From: Leptoclinus maculatus
Taxonomy: Eukaryota; Chordata; Actinopteri; Perciformes; Stichaeidae
Direction: 5' to 3'
Length of the DNA: 64,000 bases
NCBI GenBank assembly: GCA_032191485.1
Contig: JAVDOI010000005.1
Span: 10,297,931 to 10,361,930 of the forward strand
Made by a program: the position numbers and the translations under genes. Under the pieces are notes generated by a model. It saw nothing but the letters and a program-made list of their open reading frames with translations, made no database searches and was not told where the DNA came from. Shown here one piece after another: positions 45,810 to 59,228 of this stretch (positions are counted from its first letter, which is position 1; the number at the start of each line of letters is the position of its first letter).

Positions 45810-47199
45810 CACAGCCTTGCCAGGCTTTTCGCAGGGAATTGCTGTGGGAGTTCTCCACCTCCCTGTTTGCGAAGGCGTACCTGTTCATCGACTTTCAGAG
45901 CAAGTGAACTGAGCGGGGGTTTGATTTCCCTAGATGACACCTCGTACGTGCATCCTCGCCTGTCATCCAATTTCTTCCACTCCTGGAAGCCAGGGCGTCT
46001 GCATGAAGCAGCCCGTTTTACCTCCATTAGAGCACAACGATGTTCACTTTCATCGGCTGTCATTTGACATACACGCAGACGGCGAAATGCCACGAAAACG
46101 TGCCAAGCAAAGACAGAGAACGGCTGCATGTTACAGTGTTGATGTTGCCAGTTGAACGCAAAAGGACGGGCTATTTTCAAAAAACAGGTTTCCCCGAGAC
46201 AACCCTTTTTCAAATTAAATTCATGAGCTGCAAGGCGCAATGGAATCAATTATGACAGAATATATTGTAACTTAATTGTGGCGCTGGCGTTCGAAGTATA
46301 ACTCACTGCTGGGAAACATAATCTAGTGGCAGCAAGAGGAGAAGTGAGGCAAAGGTTGCCTAGAGCACTTATAAAAAGGTCTTCTTGCCACTGTATAATT
46401 GGTGGCATCTAACTTGAAGGGAAGAAGAGGGACTCTGTGGGAAGTGAGACACGTTCTGTCAATGACAGTGAGACCTAATTATACTATGGAGCCCCTGCAG
46501 CCATGGAGGATGTCAAAGCGGGCAGCAATAAGGCAGCGACGGGGAGGACACACCATCCGCCAATGGGTGTGTGTGAGCTCGCAGGTGACCTGGAAAGACC
46601 TGTTTACCTCATTAAAAATGAATCACAAAGTAATAAGGGCCCCCGCTCCCATTCCTTCCCCCGCCCTCCCAATGTCTGTCCTTCATCCATTATGCAGCAG
46701 CAAGGTGGGACGGTGCGGGTTAAGTCCTCGGGGAGGGTCACTCGGACCAGGACCCTGTTTGCCTCCTCGTCCCCGAGCTGCCGAAGCCCCTGCCTCCGTA
46801 ATAATGAGACAATAACGCAGTGGTGGGAGGCGTAATGTAGGTGATGAGCGCCGAGGTGGGGAGTCCAAGTGGAGGCAGCCATCAGCGGCAAGCCTGTGGC
46901 TACAATAAGTTAAACAAGGGAGAAACAGCCTATTAGCGGTGATCCATAATTCATAACGCGTGGGGGAAAGATGGGCCCCTTAGATGGATTTCACGAGACA
47001 TGCAGGCACAGAGAAACCAAGTGCTTCTGTTTTGCTTTTCTGTGGCTGTTTGCATAGCCATTTGCATCGTATTTGTAAAAGAAATTGTCTAGTCTAAAGA
47101 AGGATTGTAGTTTAGAGGTCAGAGAAACGGACCTGAGATCTGAAGGTCACTGATTAGAATTTCTGACTGCAGACACTTGAAAGAGGAAGAAGTCAAGAA
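45810..47199. other. Single-copy non-coding DNA
   Basis: No coding exon is recognised; the longer open frames on both strands have no family signature. Confidence 0.35.
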
Positions 47200-48482
47200 C
47201 CCTACGATTAAAGGGGCATGTCAGTAATTTATGAATCCAATTCATCTTAGATGACTAGGTGTCTGCACATAGCTGGAGTCAGATTTAGCTGAGCTTAGCA
47301 TAAAGAACTGGAGGAAGGGGAAACGGACCCGCCCTGCCTAGCTGGTTGAGGCAGAGACGATTGGTTGAGGTAAGGCATTGACCTTGAGCGGTTGGGGTCA
47401 GGATGGACAAAAGGACCTGAACAAGTCGGGTTAGCGATACCTTAGCGAGCATGGACACCGGGCCAATCCTAGCGCTTGAACGCCGAGAAAATTCATAATA
47501 ACGTGTACAAGAGCCGGTATCAGCAGCAGCCGAGCCGAGTCAGATCAAGTGCAGCATGCAGGTTTGCGGTACTGAATGAGCTCCGTACTGAGCACATACA
47601 GCTACAGTACGCCCTGAGGGGAAACCCTGTGTCAGCCAGTGACCATCTGGACTGACTGAAACAAGCTAATATTAGTCACACAGTGCTCCAGTGAGTTTGT
47701 TACACTCTTTGAGATGCTACCAGTTTGATTGCTGGCAGTAAGAACAAGACAATACAACAGACAACAGGACATCAGATGCAAATAAGCTTCTAGCTAGCTG
47801 CGGTGCAATTACTTTTAATTGTGCACTGTCCCATCAAAAAATAATTTAAAAAAATAGTTTATTGAAAATTAACAGGCGCAGTATTTTTTAAATGTAATGT
47901 AGAATGTGTGTCAAAATAGCATCTTCATTTATATATTGTGGTGGTGCAGAGAAGTCCTGGCCTACACATCCTACTCTAAAGACTTAAGAAAACATCTTTG
48001 TTTGGAGCGGATGCCCCGTAAAGATCACATCATAATCACATCAAATCATATCACAAGTGCAATATCTTTCAAAATAATCTCAATTAGATCATTTTTCAAA
48101 ATCTTTCATCCCTAATATAAAAGCAGAGTAACCAGGAGAAGCAATGAAAACGAAAACTTTTTTTATTTTTTAAACAAACTCATGACACACTACAACACTG
48201 TTACGTGTTTTACATACTTAGTTTACGTACTTATTTGAAGCCTAACCGTGATGTTTTCTTCAACCGTACTAAGTATTTTTGTTTGCATTCTCAACGTTAA
48301 CCTCGTGTTTACTGCAACTGTAGTAAGGCGTCACAGTTTGACGCGCTGGACGACCATTTGACTGAATAAATCACAACAAACTAGCTGTATGTTACCCGTC
48401 TCCAGTCTTTATGATAAGCTTCACTAAACTATTATTGACTCCAGCTCAGAAAGAGGCCAAATCACTGAACTATTCCTTTAAG
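47200..48482. repeat. Mosaic of fish dispersed repeats
   Basis: It begins 'attaaaggggcatgtcagta' and includes 'ttagctgagcttagcataaa' near 47287, a motif common in fish repeats. It ends 'gaactattcctttaagga' at 48482, resembling an inverted terminus. A family F copy is embedded at 48170-48390. The boundaries are approximate. Confidence 0.4.
48170..48390 (-). repeat. Family F repeat, reverse-strand copy (diverged)
   Basis: The reverse complement carries 'acgaggttaacgttgagaa' and 'cacggttaggcttcaa', in the order seen in the other copies. Confidence 0.4.
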
Positions 48483-49499
48483 GATTAGGAATGCCTGACA
48501 TAAAGGGTGTATGTGTGAGATCCCCTGCACGCTGCGGCCATAAAATATATAGAGTATTCAGTTCTTTGTTCAAACTATAAGCCACGGCAAAGGAATTGTT
48601 GTTAGGCCACACACAGACACGACTGCTGCACCAATTTATATACAGTAAATGGCCAATAAAAGTCTTCAACACAGTGTCAGGAGCTTGTATCTGTGGTGTG
48701 GTCCCTAACCTTTGACCTTACAAACATTCACCTTTTGTGTTGCTACAGTTGGCACCCTGTTTCCCTCCAACTGCCGCCTGCATGTGACTACTGCTTGAGT
48801 CACCACGCTGACAGCGCACAAATTATTTTACTCTCCGGGTTTGTTTGATACACAAGAAATGCAATGCAACAAGATGACAGAAAATATAAGCAACCCTTTC
48901 AGACCCCAGACTGATTTACAGGCCACGTGTTACGCAATAAACACCAGCCCTCCGCGTTCCCACAATTATGTATATTTGTCTTTTTTTCATGATAAATGGC
49001 CCCTTTCAACCACTGAACACCAACATCCTTCTATAAACAAACAGAGGTCTGACAGAACATGTCAAGACAAGTCAGCGGTTTCCTTCTGACTGGCTGTCCA
49101 CAAAAAGACTGAATTGTAGCACAAATGAGAATTTTGTTAAGGACCTGATTTCGCTATGGGAAGCCGATGTTAAATGTTGAAATTATCCAAACGATGAAGA
49201 TGCAAGTCCTGTTTAGTTTGAATAGTTGGCTGTTCAACTACCAATGAAAAATAAGGCTTTAAATAAAATAAAATGTCTTCAATTAATACTGAGTACTTTG
49301 ATTTGTAAGAGGGATGATCCGTGACCTGTTTGGAAAGTGGAATTTGGTATCCTGTTCATTCCCAGGCAGCACAGAGCAGAATGTGTTTAGTGAGACCTGG
49401 GGACCTCCTCGGTGAATTGACCCCTCTGAGACCTAACCTCACCTAGGAGTGACAGGGAGAAAGCACTGCCACACAAACCCACACAGCTGAGTCCAGGTT
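48483..49499. other. Non-coding DNA, nothing recognised
   Basis: No exon or repeat boundary is apparent. Confidence 0.3.
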
Positions 49500-50597
49500 A
49501 CAAGAATATCATCTTTCAACTCCTCTGTCCTCCTGTTGGGGCTGACTGGTCTCCTTTACCATGACATCCATAACACTTCTGTCCATCATGATAGAGGTAT
49601 CCCTCCTCTGTTGCTTTCCCTAAGGTCTCTTCCTCTTTCCTCCCCGTTAAAGGTTTTTTTTGGGGGAGTTTTTCCTGTTCTGATGTGAAGGTCCTGGGAC
49701 AGAGGATGTCGTATGTGTACAGATTAGTGGTGTAACGGATCACGACTCGATCCGTGATCCGTGCGGTTCGGATCACTCGTGAACCGCGGATCAATTGAGT
49801 ATTTTTTATTACGGTGAAAGTCATGGCGAGCGGAGGAACTTGAGAAGCCCCCGGCGTCATTTAAGTCGCAAGTTTCGGAGCATTTTGTCTTCCCTGTAAC
49901 TTATAATGACGGATAAGGGTGGTGGACAAAACCGTTACGGTATGTAGGCGTTATTTAAAGAGAAGGACACACAACAACGGCAATACATCGGCATGTCCAC
50001 ACATATGAAGAGACACCATCCCGTCTGTCAGCGACGGGGGACACTCCGTTGTGGAAAACAAAGGATTTCAAAATCTGGTTAAAATGCTTGAGCCACGCTA
50101 CGAAATCCACTCACGCACCCACTTCAGTATGAAGCTTGTTCCAGGCCTCTATGAAAAGGAAAAGATTGACCGCTTTCACCACGGCGGAGCTGTAGACACG
50201 CCCCCTCTGTGAGAGTCACACAGACACACACCTGGGGCAGGTGCTGACAGAAGTATCAGAGTGGAAGCTAGACAGGCCCAGTAGTAATATCTCAGTCACC
50301 ACAGAAAGGTCTACCCTCTCCCCAGGCAATGGAGATATTCTCATCTTTTTGAAAATAATGTCGCAGTAATGGTGAACATTATTGTGTATTTGAATGGCAA
50401 AGTTATATTTGTCTCCTCCCCTTTTCTTTGTTGATCCGAAAAATGATCCGAACCGTGACTCAAGAACCGTGATCCGAACCGAACCGTGAGGTTTGTGATC
50501 CGTTGCACCCCTAGTACAGATTGTAAAGCCCTCTGAGGCAAATTTGTGATTTTGGGCTGTACATAATAAATTGAATTGAATTGAATTGAATTAAAAC
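49500..50597 (+). repeat. LINE 3' region with (GAATT)n tail, interrupted by a hAT element
   Basis: The flanks 'ctcctctgttgctttcccta', 'ccccgttaaaggtttttt' and 'cagaggatgtcgtatgtgta' (left) and 'tgtaaagccctctgaggcaa' then 'aataaattgaattgaattga' (right) form one recognisable teleost LINE 3' UTR. It is split at 49725-50513 by a hAT transposon. The tail of short tandem GAATT units is how L2/CR1-type elements end. Confidence 0.65.
49725..50513. mobile_element. Complete non-autonomous hAT element with perfect 8-bp target duplication
   Basis: It starts TAGTGGTGTAACGGATCA and ends TGATCCGTTGCACCCCTA, inverted termini with two or three differences. The octamer gtacagat flanks it exactly at 49717-49724 and 50514-50521. 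Subterminal regions carry repeated 'gatccgtgatccg'-like motifs. It is 789 bp long and has no transposase domain. Removing it rejoins a LINE tail. Confidence 0.9.
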
Positions 50598-50654
50598 ACA
50601 CAACCAAAATGCATTGTCAATTCTGTTTTGAGGGGAAATTTATTTTCTCCAGAG

Positions 50655-50910
50655 TTGCATTTGTTTTTGACGTATCATAAATACGTTTCTAATCATAATC
50701 TGTGGACGTCCTCATAGGGAGGATGGGGTGGATGAGTGGGTCAACAACCAGGAAACCGCTGTCTGTGTCCCGTGTGAAACCAAAAGCCAACGTTGACTTA
50801 TTTTGATTTACATCCATAGTTAAAATAACGTAGCAAACATACTTATTTTAAGCCAAACTATTACATTTTACTAAACCCATCCAAGAAGTTTTGTTATATA
50901 TTATAATATT
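50655..50910 (-). repeat. Family F repeat, reverse-strand copy
   Basis: 'gtgtgaaaccaaaagccaac', 'gttgacttattttgatttac' and 'aacgtagcaaacatacttat' correspond to the reverse complement of 25430-25560. Confidence 0.55.
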
Positions 50911-52734
50911 TCCAAATAATTTTGATACGTTTATGTTTTGTTTTATTTCAATTAACATCATTAACCCCCGTTTTTAAAACTGCGACAGTAATCCAGAAGA
51001 AAATATGTTTCCCTCGAGAAGTAATCAAGAATGCTGTATAGATTAATTTTGCAGGAGACTGGGTTGAAAGCAGGAGTGGAGAATATAGTTAACTGCACTA
51101 CACCATGCTTGTCTTTTAAACAGCTCTGGAGGACCTAATGACTGGGTTGACAATTTTTATAACTTTCTAATACAAACGTCCCCAACAAGTTCCCACATTA
51201 TGCAGTGATTGGCCTTTCAATGGCTCAAAGGCTTTTCACCCTGACCCTGAGTGTGGCTGTTCAAAATGCCTATAAACACTTCTGCCTTCAGACAACTGAC
51301 AACAGTTCGTCAAACTAATTCCTTTCAAGAGCATCCTGGTCTTAGGAAGGATGCCAGTCTGCATCGGAGCTCTCCACCTTCCGGCGGAGCTCCGACTGCA
51401 AAGCCGGATCTGGGTCTGTCCGAGGTGCGCTGGTCGTCTGATTTCATGCGGAATCCGATCGGTGCCACCAATGACCAGCATTAATAATAACGATATAGAA
51501 ATAGACAATCTTTTCTCTGATGGTCTCGTTTACTGATGTAGCTCATATAGAGACATCAGTATTTAATTGAGACTGTTCCGTAAAAAAAAAATTCTTCACT
51601 GTTACTTGAAACAGATAAATGAAGAAGTATATGATTTCTTCCCATGCCATATTTATCTCATGTCACAAACCGTAAACTGATTAAAAAACTCCCAGTGGCA
51701 ATTACAATAAGGAACATGTAAGGAACTTTCTGCTGCTGATATCACCAATTGAAATCACAAATGTAGGCACAAGCAGCGAACTCCAGCAATCCACCAATAT
51801 AATGAGATTTGAAAATGTAGGTAATGCAGTTTGCTGATGAAGTGAGAATGGTAATGAGTAAAAAGAGCCAATGTTTGGTGTTACTTCACTATAGTTTATA
51901 AAACAGCTTATTGCTTCGCTCAAGAGTTCAATATTTCTTGTGGGCAGATGTTCATCCCCTCGTCGTGGCTGACTGCACTGGGAGTTCATTTCATACACTG
52001 CTAATTGATACTTTCTCTTTCACATTACCTTGATATAAAATAGGACATTGTGTATCATGAAAGGGCCACACCAGGATCTTAGTTACCTATTGTTGGTTTT
52101 CCATGTCAACATTATTTTGTATGAGCAGAGATAATAAAAAAATATTCATTTTTGCATGCCTCATTTCTTCGTGGAGCACATATCAGCACCCAGCACATTT
52201 TTTTTTTTTAATAATATGTAACAGAATGGATGCCTCCCGAGACTTGGTCCTTATCTCTTCTATTTTAAGCCGTGCAGCCCCTATAGAACGGTATGGCAGA
52301 TCCCACCCGTCGTCTCCTGGCTGAACCCAAGCTCATATTTAACATCACACCGGTGGAGACAGACACGCAGCTACAGCATATGTCAGACTTTATTGCTTTG
52401 TAGATTAGCATGTCGGGGAGTTCAGACTATTCGTACAAGCCTATGAAGCCTGAGCTACAGTAATATATCTTATGGTTTAAATATGATGCGATTCGTGCCG
52501 CAAACCATAACAGAAGCGTAAGCTACAGGATTCAATCTGACAACAAGGATCCAGAGCTGATATTTTACTATCAGAGGCAAGCTGCGCTGTGGCAAGATGA
52601 GTTTAAATTCCCGTACTGCATCCTGCTTCCTCAGCATACAAACATAGAGCTCACACACTCATTACGGTGGCTTAAATGTAGTTAATAGACAAACCATAAG
52701 CAAATAAAAAATCAGATTTAAAAAATCAGAGGAG
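50911..52734. other. Non-coding DNA, nothing recognised
   Basis: No exon, RNA gene or repeat boundary is recognised. Confidence 0.35.
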
Positions 52735-53135
52735 ACAACCAAATATAGGAAACACAACTGAATACAGGAATAACCACCAAATAAAGACAATACAACCAAA
52801 TACAAGACAATACAACCAAAGACAGACAATACAACTAATTACAGGAAACACAACCAAATACAGGAAACACAACTGAATACAGGAAATACAACCAAATACA
52901 GGAAACACAACTGAATACAGGAAATACAACCAAATACAGGAAACACAACTGAATACAGGAAATACAACCAAATACAGAAAAATACAACCAAATACAGAAA
53001 ATACAACCAAATACAGAAAACACAACGAAATGCAAAAAAACAACCAAATACAGGAAATACAACCAAATACACACAACAAAACCAAATACAGACAATACAA
53101 CCATGTATAGACAGCACAACTAAATACAGACACAA
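52735..53135. repeat. Minisatellite, 19-bp unit with a 38-bp higher-order pattern
   Basis: Units aaatacaaccaaatacagg and aaacacaactgaatacagg alternate in the centre (52855-52975) and decay outward. On the minus strand the unit contains no stop triplet in any phase, so three overlapping open frames of about 94-135 codons arise. They are artefacts of the repeat. Confidence 0.9.
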
Positions 53136-56100
53136 AACAGAACTCATCTATGGCGACTGCTTGTCAGTGCTGGAAAATGATACAAGTTTATTTCTGATAA
53201 TAATAAACAACAATTTAAATATTGATGACGATATTTGCTAGCAAATATACATATTTCCACTAGGTGTACAGTCCATGCTAACATAGCCTGTATAATGCTA
53301 AGGCATGGAGTAAATAACTCACACACTGTGACAACAACTGGTATGCCTGTGCGTGTTCGGTGTGAAAGGATCAAGAGCTGGATACCGTGGTCAAAGATGG
53401 CGCTCCTATCAAAGCTGCTCACTGGACACATATGCAGAAACAGCCTCAGCCTTAACGTTTATGGACTCATAGAGCATGCTCAGTACAGTCCTCCTCCAGC
53501 TCATCCGGTCGAGTGAGCCGCCTGACTTCCTGTTGGCTACCCACGCATGTACACAATTTATTCACATTAACGTCCAAATATTACTGGACCGCACCTATCA
53601 AATTGTGATTGTAAAAACATTGGTTTGGGATTCTAGGAAAGATGTATACACAATTCAGCAGTATCAATATCCCCTGGAAACTTGTTCTGTGGAAAGTTTC
53701 TGCATGTGTGTGTGTTGTCTGTATTTGTAGCACATTTCTGTATTCCTATAAGTTAAGGAAATATAAAGCCTCACTAACTGAAGCCTCACTCATCACACAT
53801 GGCAGACATGGACATGGGACATCCTCACAGACAGAGCCCATAGTTAAAGCTCCCCAGCGCAGCTCCATTCAAGCCCAGCATCTCTTTATGGTCGCTTTAC
53901 CACAGTCTGTCTGGGCAAAGGGTTCAGGCCTGTGTCTTTTACCTCTTTTGTCTGCTCTCCTGGGGGACATGAATGGGAGGTTGGGGCCCGAACAAAAGGC
54001 AGATCATGGGTCTATGGGGGGGGACAAATGAGCTTAGTTTGGGTAATGGTAGCCAAAAGGAAAGGGAGGTCTGGGGAAGTATTGAGGCTCACCTAGGACC
54101 GGAACGGGAGGGGAGATGAGTTCTCCAGGATGGACAGCTGAGATCCTTCTTCCCACAAAGCACATGCTCCGTCACTACCGGACAACAACAACAACAACAG
54201 GGCCCGTCTTCGGGTGGGGAAAGGGAGAGGATCACCGGCTGATTGAATGTTTCTCCATGGTAACTGTTAGCTCTGATCAGTGATGTCGTACTAATAAAAA
54301 GGAGGGTGAACTATGACCTCTGTCTGGTGATCATCACACCATCTATTACTTATTTCTGCCTTTTTTACACCGTAGTCTTATATGCCATTAAACTCCCCAA
54401 TCACTATGTGATCACGGATTGGAAGACTTTGTTCAATTTAAAAAGCAATAACATCTTCTCCTTTATTACAGCAATACAATCCATTCTTAAAAACTGCTTC
54501 TTTTGCCAATAATATATACAGTATATACAAAATATATAAGAAATGCCTAATATGCCTCTGTATATTCCTTTAGGGCAACAGCAGTCAGGCCTTTTATTCT
54601 GGGATCAAGATAAGACCTTTGCTTTAAAATGGAGATGGAGTTGAGATTTCTCTAAATGTCACCTTATCCCAAATGCCATTTGAATTCCACCCGCCTGTGC
54701 TGCTTCACACTTTGTTTTTTTGTGTACACACACACACACACACACTCCCCCCCCCCCCCCCCCCCCCCCCCCCAACTCCCTTGTGGTTTTCCTCGTCTGC
54801 TGCTGTTGCTTACTAATCTTGCAGACAGCCACACAGAGGGCAGGTTATTCTGCAGACCACAGTCTGTTCGAGCAGAATGTCGGTTGTGTAGAGGAGCAAG
54901 GAGAACCTTACTGCGTATCCAGAGCCCCGATACATTCACATGTCAGCTATAGGAAAGTTAATGCGGCCCGTGATGAAGTGACGACGTCACGTTTTGATTG
55001 ATCACATATCTGTGCCTGAATTGATCTACATGACACTGCCTTCTCAATAGGCAGCCTTTAACCTGAACAGATGTTAAATAAGCACTCATGCAATTACAAG
55101 TTGATATATTCATTAAAGTAGAAGTAGAAGTCAGAGTGTTGAGACGGCCATTGGTTCAAGTGCTTTAAATAACTTTAAGCAACAAAAAAATTGATATTTG
55201 TTGATAAAGAACAGCAAATGCTCTTGTGAACGTGAACCAATTCCGCTCAACACAGGTCGCGTTACAGCTCCTTTTTTCACTCGCGCTGAACTCATACACA
55301 CAATCCTAAACATATATTTACACTTTAAATCAGTTTTCCCCCTCAATATTTAGAACAAATGCATTTGTACGATGCTTATTTGTTAAACCAGGTCGTCAAC
55401 ACTCATTTCATACGACTGCTTTCGTCTGGTGACTGCTGCAAGTATTAAAATCTCAACTTCTTTCCTAAAAAAAAAACGTATTCTCGTAATATTACAACTT
55501 TCTTTTTTTTCTTAACATATCATGACTGTATTCTCATTAAATTACCACTTTATTCTCGTAATATTCTAACTTTATTTTGGACATCTAAAGGACACAGATA
55601 TGTGGGGAATGTTTTGAATGTGCAGAACCTTTTGAACATTCAGCAGAAATCTTGAAACACCTTCGTGGTATAAATGTCCAGGGGTTAGTCAATTAATCTA
55701 AATGAATTATGTTTGATATTCATGTATCATTGAGGTGAATAGGATCACTTGACCCCAAAAAGGTTGTCTTGGGAACGGATCACGTGTACCCGGGCACGGT
55801 TCTAATTAGGTGTGAAAACCACATGTACCAAAACAAGGAAGTGGACTGATTTTAGAGCGTGTTGTCATGACTACGCAGCTGTCTTGTTCAGACATGGCCC
55901 AGAATGGATCTGTAATTATTTCCTAGGCTAGCCAGCAATTCAAAAACTGTATAAAAACTAAAATTATGATATAAGCACAGCTGCTAACACTCTGATCTGC
56001 AATTATTTAATGCCATCTGATGTTATCTTGGATTTCTACAGCCAGTGAGGATGACCAGCGGTATGGCGCTCCACAGCTGATCATGAGCGTCAGTACAGTC

Positions 56101-56889
56101 CGGCCCCCTCCTTGAGGAGGTGCGCTCTGGGGAAATGAGATGGTGAGACAGCGCTGATGAAACATTGAGCAGAATTTGATTTGAGATGGATTACATCTTT
56201 TACAATAGAAAAGTGATAATGGAGTAGCTTTCTACACCGTGGTTGTGTCTAGACGGTAACCGCGGCAACATAAACAAATGTGGCGTAGATGATGACTCAA
56301 GTGTACTCGGGTACGGAACAATGTGAAAGCTGAGCGGAGATGGGGGCAAACTCAGGCACGGTACGAATCAATGTAGCTGACATGAAAATGCTCTTACTGC
56401 ATTATGTGCCATTATATTTTTAGGATCTGAATTGTCACCTTGTGCCTTCATTTTGTGTTTTCTTTTACATGAATAAAGTCATGTGTTTGACATTCGGGTT
56501 TTTTAGACATGTAGAAAAATCGTATCAAATGTTCCATTAAAAGTTAATTCTTAGTTAAGCCTGTGTGACAAGTTGGAAAACATGCATTTTTATAAGTTAA
56601 GGAAAATAGTAATTTCATGGCCTATTGTGTTGAATGTGATGTGATTGAGAGGATCATTCATAGATAACTTGACGATTTACTGAAACCACGAGTTAAAACT
56701 CATCACACATGAATACGTGGTTGAAATAATAAGATTGTGTTTCTTGCATCGTTTGCTTTGTTCTGAATCGTGTAGTTTGAGAAACGTAATGTTAAACTGT
56801 GATCTTACATAGTGGTCTTGATCTTGAGTCTGAGATCGATTGTTTTGGTCTCCACCCACATATCCCGGGGAAACTGCGATCTTTTCCTC
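53136..56889. other. Non-coding DNA with simple repeats
   Basis: No exon is recognised. It holds (AC)n plus a C-run at 54725-54773, a degenerate 'tattctcgtaatatta' tandem at about 55475-55575, and a block (55750-56390) with 'acccgggcacggttct' and 'gtacggaacaatgtgaaagc' that looks like a fish dispersed repeat whose ends I could not define. Confidence 0.4.
54725..54773. repeat. (AC)n followed by a poly-C run
   Basis: About ten AC units then about 27 C residues. Confidence 0.92.
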
Positions 56890-56959
56890 ATTGCAGTAAA
56901 GTTCTCACTGAGGAAAAACACAATATCACTCTCGTGATTATTTATCCCCCTTTTGCAGG
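56890..56959 (+). repeat. 70-bp direct repeat, copy 1
   Basis: Identical to 57390-57459 except for one base (c at 56921 versus t at 57421). It starts attgcagtaaagttctcact and ends ccccttttgcagg. Confidence 0.97.
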
Positions 56960-57389
56960 TATGTTGTGGATTTTAAACAGTTTAACATGTCTGTATGAAT
57001 CGGCTAACATGCAATACGATTTAAGAGAATGTTGTTACATTTTTGGGTACTTTAGAGCTAAGTTTTACCCAGAGTACTGTAGTGTGTGGAACTTACGTGA
57101 GTTCCCGCGTGTTGACGGTGTAATAGTAGCTGCGTCTACTGCCACCATTTTGTGAATTCACATGTACACAGACGGTAATATTTAGTAGTAATATTTTATT
57201 TGTTTTATCTGTATAATATGTTTTATGCATTTTAAGAGAGTTTTAACAGTACTGAATGCAAGCTAGTTTGTGCTCGGGGAAATATCTCAAGTAATACTTG
57301 AATAGTGTTTAACATAAATAGCGTATGTACTCTCTACTCTCCTGTAAATCTCTTCCTGTGTCAATGATTGTATTCTTGTACAAACTGGG

Positions 57390-57459
57390 ATTGCAGTAAA
57401 GTTCTCACTGAGGAAAAACATAATATCACTCTCGTGATTATTTATCCCCCTTTTGCAGG
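57390..57459 (+). repeat. 70-bp direct repeat, copy 2
   Basis: Offset from copy 1 is exactly 500 bp. The DNA on either side of both copies is different. Confidence 0.97.
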
Positions 57460-58609
57460 GGGTGCAACACCTGTAAAAGCCGCTGTTGTCTCTGGTGTAG
57501 ATTGATTCTCTCGTGCTGTCCTGCACTCCTGGGTGACATCTACCAGCATCTTGTTAAGCGGATGAAAACACAGTCCAGAGCCGGCTGTGGAACAGCGATG
57601 TGATTTCTGATGTCGGTGATGTGACTGATAACCGGCGGCGACCTCTGGGTACGAGGCCGGCCGACGGGCTGACAGGTGATGTGTGAAGCGACAGGAGATG
57701 AGCTGCTGAATAATGGGCCCTTGTCAAAGCCTTTTTTCACTGTGCTTTGGAAGAGCCAGCAACACAAGGCAGCACAGCGCGGCCTCCCGTGATTAATGCC
57801 CTCCTCGGGACCGAGCTCCGATTGGCTGTTGGTGGTCCCCGAATGGGAACGGAATGTAGCCCTTGTTTCAGTCATGTCACGGCGCCCGCAATATCTTCAT
57901 TTGCTGTCGTTTGCGAAGCCATTAAAAAAGAAATGTTTTGTAAATCTATTTAAGCTCTGCGAGGATATCTGTCAGAGACGGTGGAGCAATGAATTTTAAT
58001 GAGGACCATTCTCTTAGAAACACAATGAAAGAGGGGTTTCAAATGGAAACCCAGGCATGGGGATGTTAACTTTTATAGCTTATCTCCACGGTTTGTATCA
58101 CCCAGCAGTAGAGCTGGAGGCAGACGCGTCCCCTTTCTCCTTTCTTACCTTTAGATAAGCATCTTTTCTCTCTTTGCTCTCGTCAAGCGGTGGAAAACCC
58201 AGCACGAGCCAGACTTTAGGATATTTCAAAGCGCTGTTGTTTACCACTATCCATCTCACACTCCGAATCACCTGCAAGCATTAAGAAGGCAGCCTGCACC
58301 TCTCGAGAAACAACACCCGTCCGTCAAAGCACGGCAGCAGCTGTGATGCGTGGAAGGTGAGAGGTGAGGGCAAGGGGGGTCAGCAGAGCAGAAGGTCCGC
58401 TGGACAATAGAGAGGAGAGCTCGGCCTGGAGGAGGCAGCTTTGGACGGATCACATAAAGCAGCTGTGAAGAGGTTGGAGTGGCGCTCTGCTCCCCACGCC
58501 CATTATATGTGTTCTCAATCAGCTTCGAGGATGAGCCATTAGGGTGCTGTTCCACGTGTGGAATTGTGCTCCTCGGGAGGAACATGGCGGTAATTGGCCT
58601 CTCACGAGC
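57460..58609. other. Single-copy non-coding DNA
   Basis: GC-richer than average, with no recognisable exon or repeat. Confidence 0.35.
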
Positions 58610-58617
58610 CTCTAAAT

Positions 58618-59220
58618 CAGTGACTGTGCCGCGACACACCAGTGTGCCGTGAGAGATCGTCAGGTGTGCCGTGGGAAAATGTCCAATTTCACTTAATCGG
58701 TCCAAAAAAATATTATTTAGTTGCTGCAAATAATTTGCCATTGTTGAGCGTCTGAGCCTGCAATATAGTGGCTGGTTAAGTAATTAAATACTCTTCCATG
58801 CCAGTGGGTAGCAGTAGGTAGCGCAATAATGACCTTGTTAATTTAAGACAGTGGAATTAGATGATACGCGGGAGAGGTTGCGGTGACAAGACGAACAGTG
58901 ATGGAGAAATATTTGAAAAGGAAAAATGCAGACTCTGAAAAAAAAAAGAAAAAACGGTGAGCTCGAGGCAATACAGCGAAAGTTATCTTTCGTTTGGATT
59001 TACTTTCAACGCTTGGTGTGTTGGGAAAAGCTATTTAACAGTGCCATGGTCCCAAGCAAGCTTAAACGTCACCTCCAAACAAAAGACACGTCACTTACAT
59101 ACACATATGCTGTATTATGCTACAGTGTATCATTTTGTAACTTGTTTGGTTGTTGGTGTGCTGCGGGATCTTTTTAATGTAAAAAATGTACCGCGGCTCA
59201 GAAAAGGTTGAAAAACACTG
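58618..59220 (+). mobile_element. hAT element A, internally deleted, with transposase N-terminal remnants
   Basis: The element starts CAGTGACTGTGCCGC and ends AAAAACACTG; the octamer ctctaaat flanks it at 58610-58617 and 59221-59228. Inside, the plus strand encodes MEKYLKRKNADSE (from 58902) and later VPSKLKRHLQTKD (about 59049-59087), sequences typical of BED-finger regions of ZBED-related hAT transposases. They are separated by stops and frame changes. The catalytic core is gone. Confidence 0.9.
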
Positions 59221-59228
59221 CTCTAAAT

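Noticed and set aside
45809..46249. 146-codon minus-strand open frame
   Set aside because: No domain, no splice partners, ordinary chance length for this GC content.
52726..53147. Three overlapping minus-strand frames resembling a membrane protein
   Set aside because: They follow the 19-bp minisatellite, whose unit lacks stop triplets in all frames.
56799..57155. 118-codon plus-strand open frame crossing the first 70-bp repeat
   Set aside because: No similarity to any family I know; the repeat crossing it argues against coding constraint.
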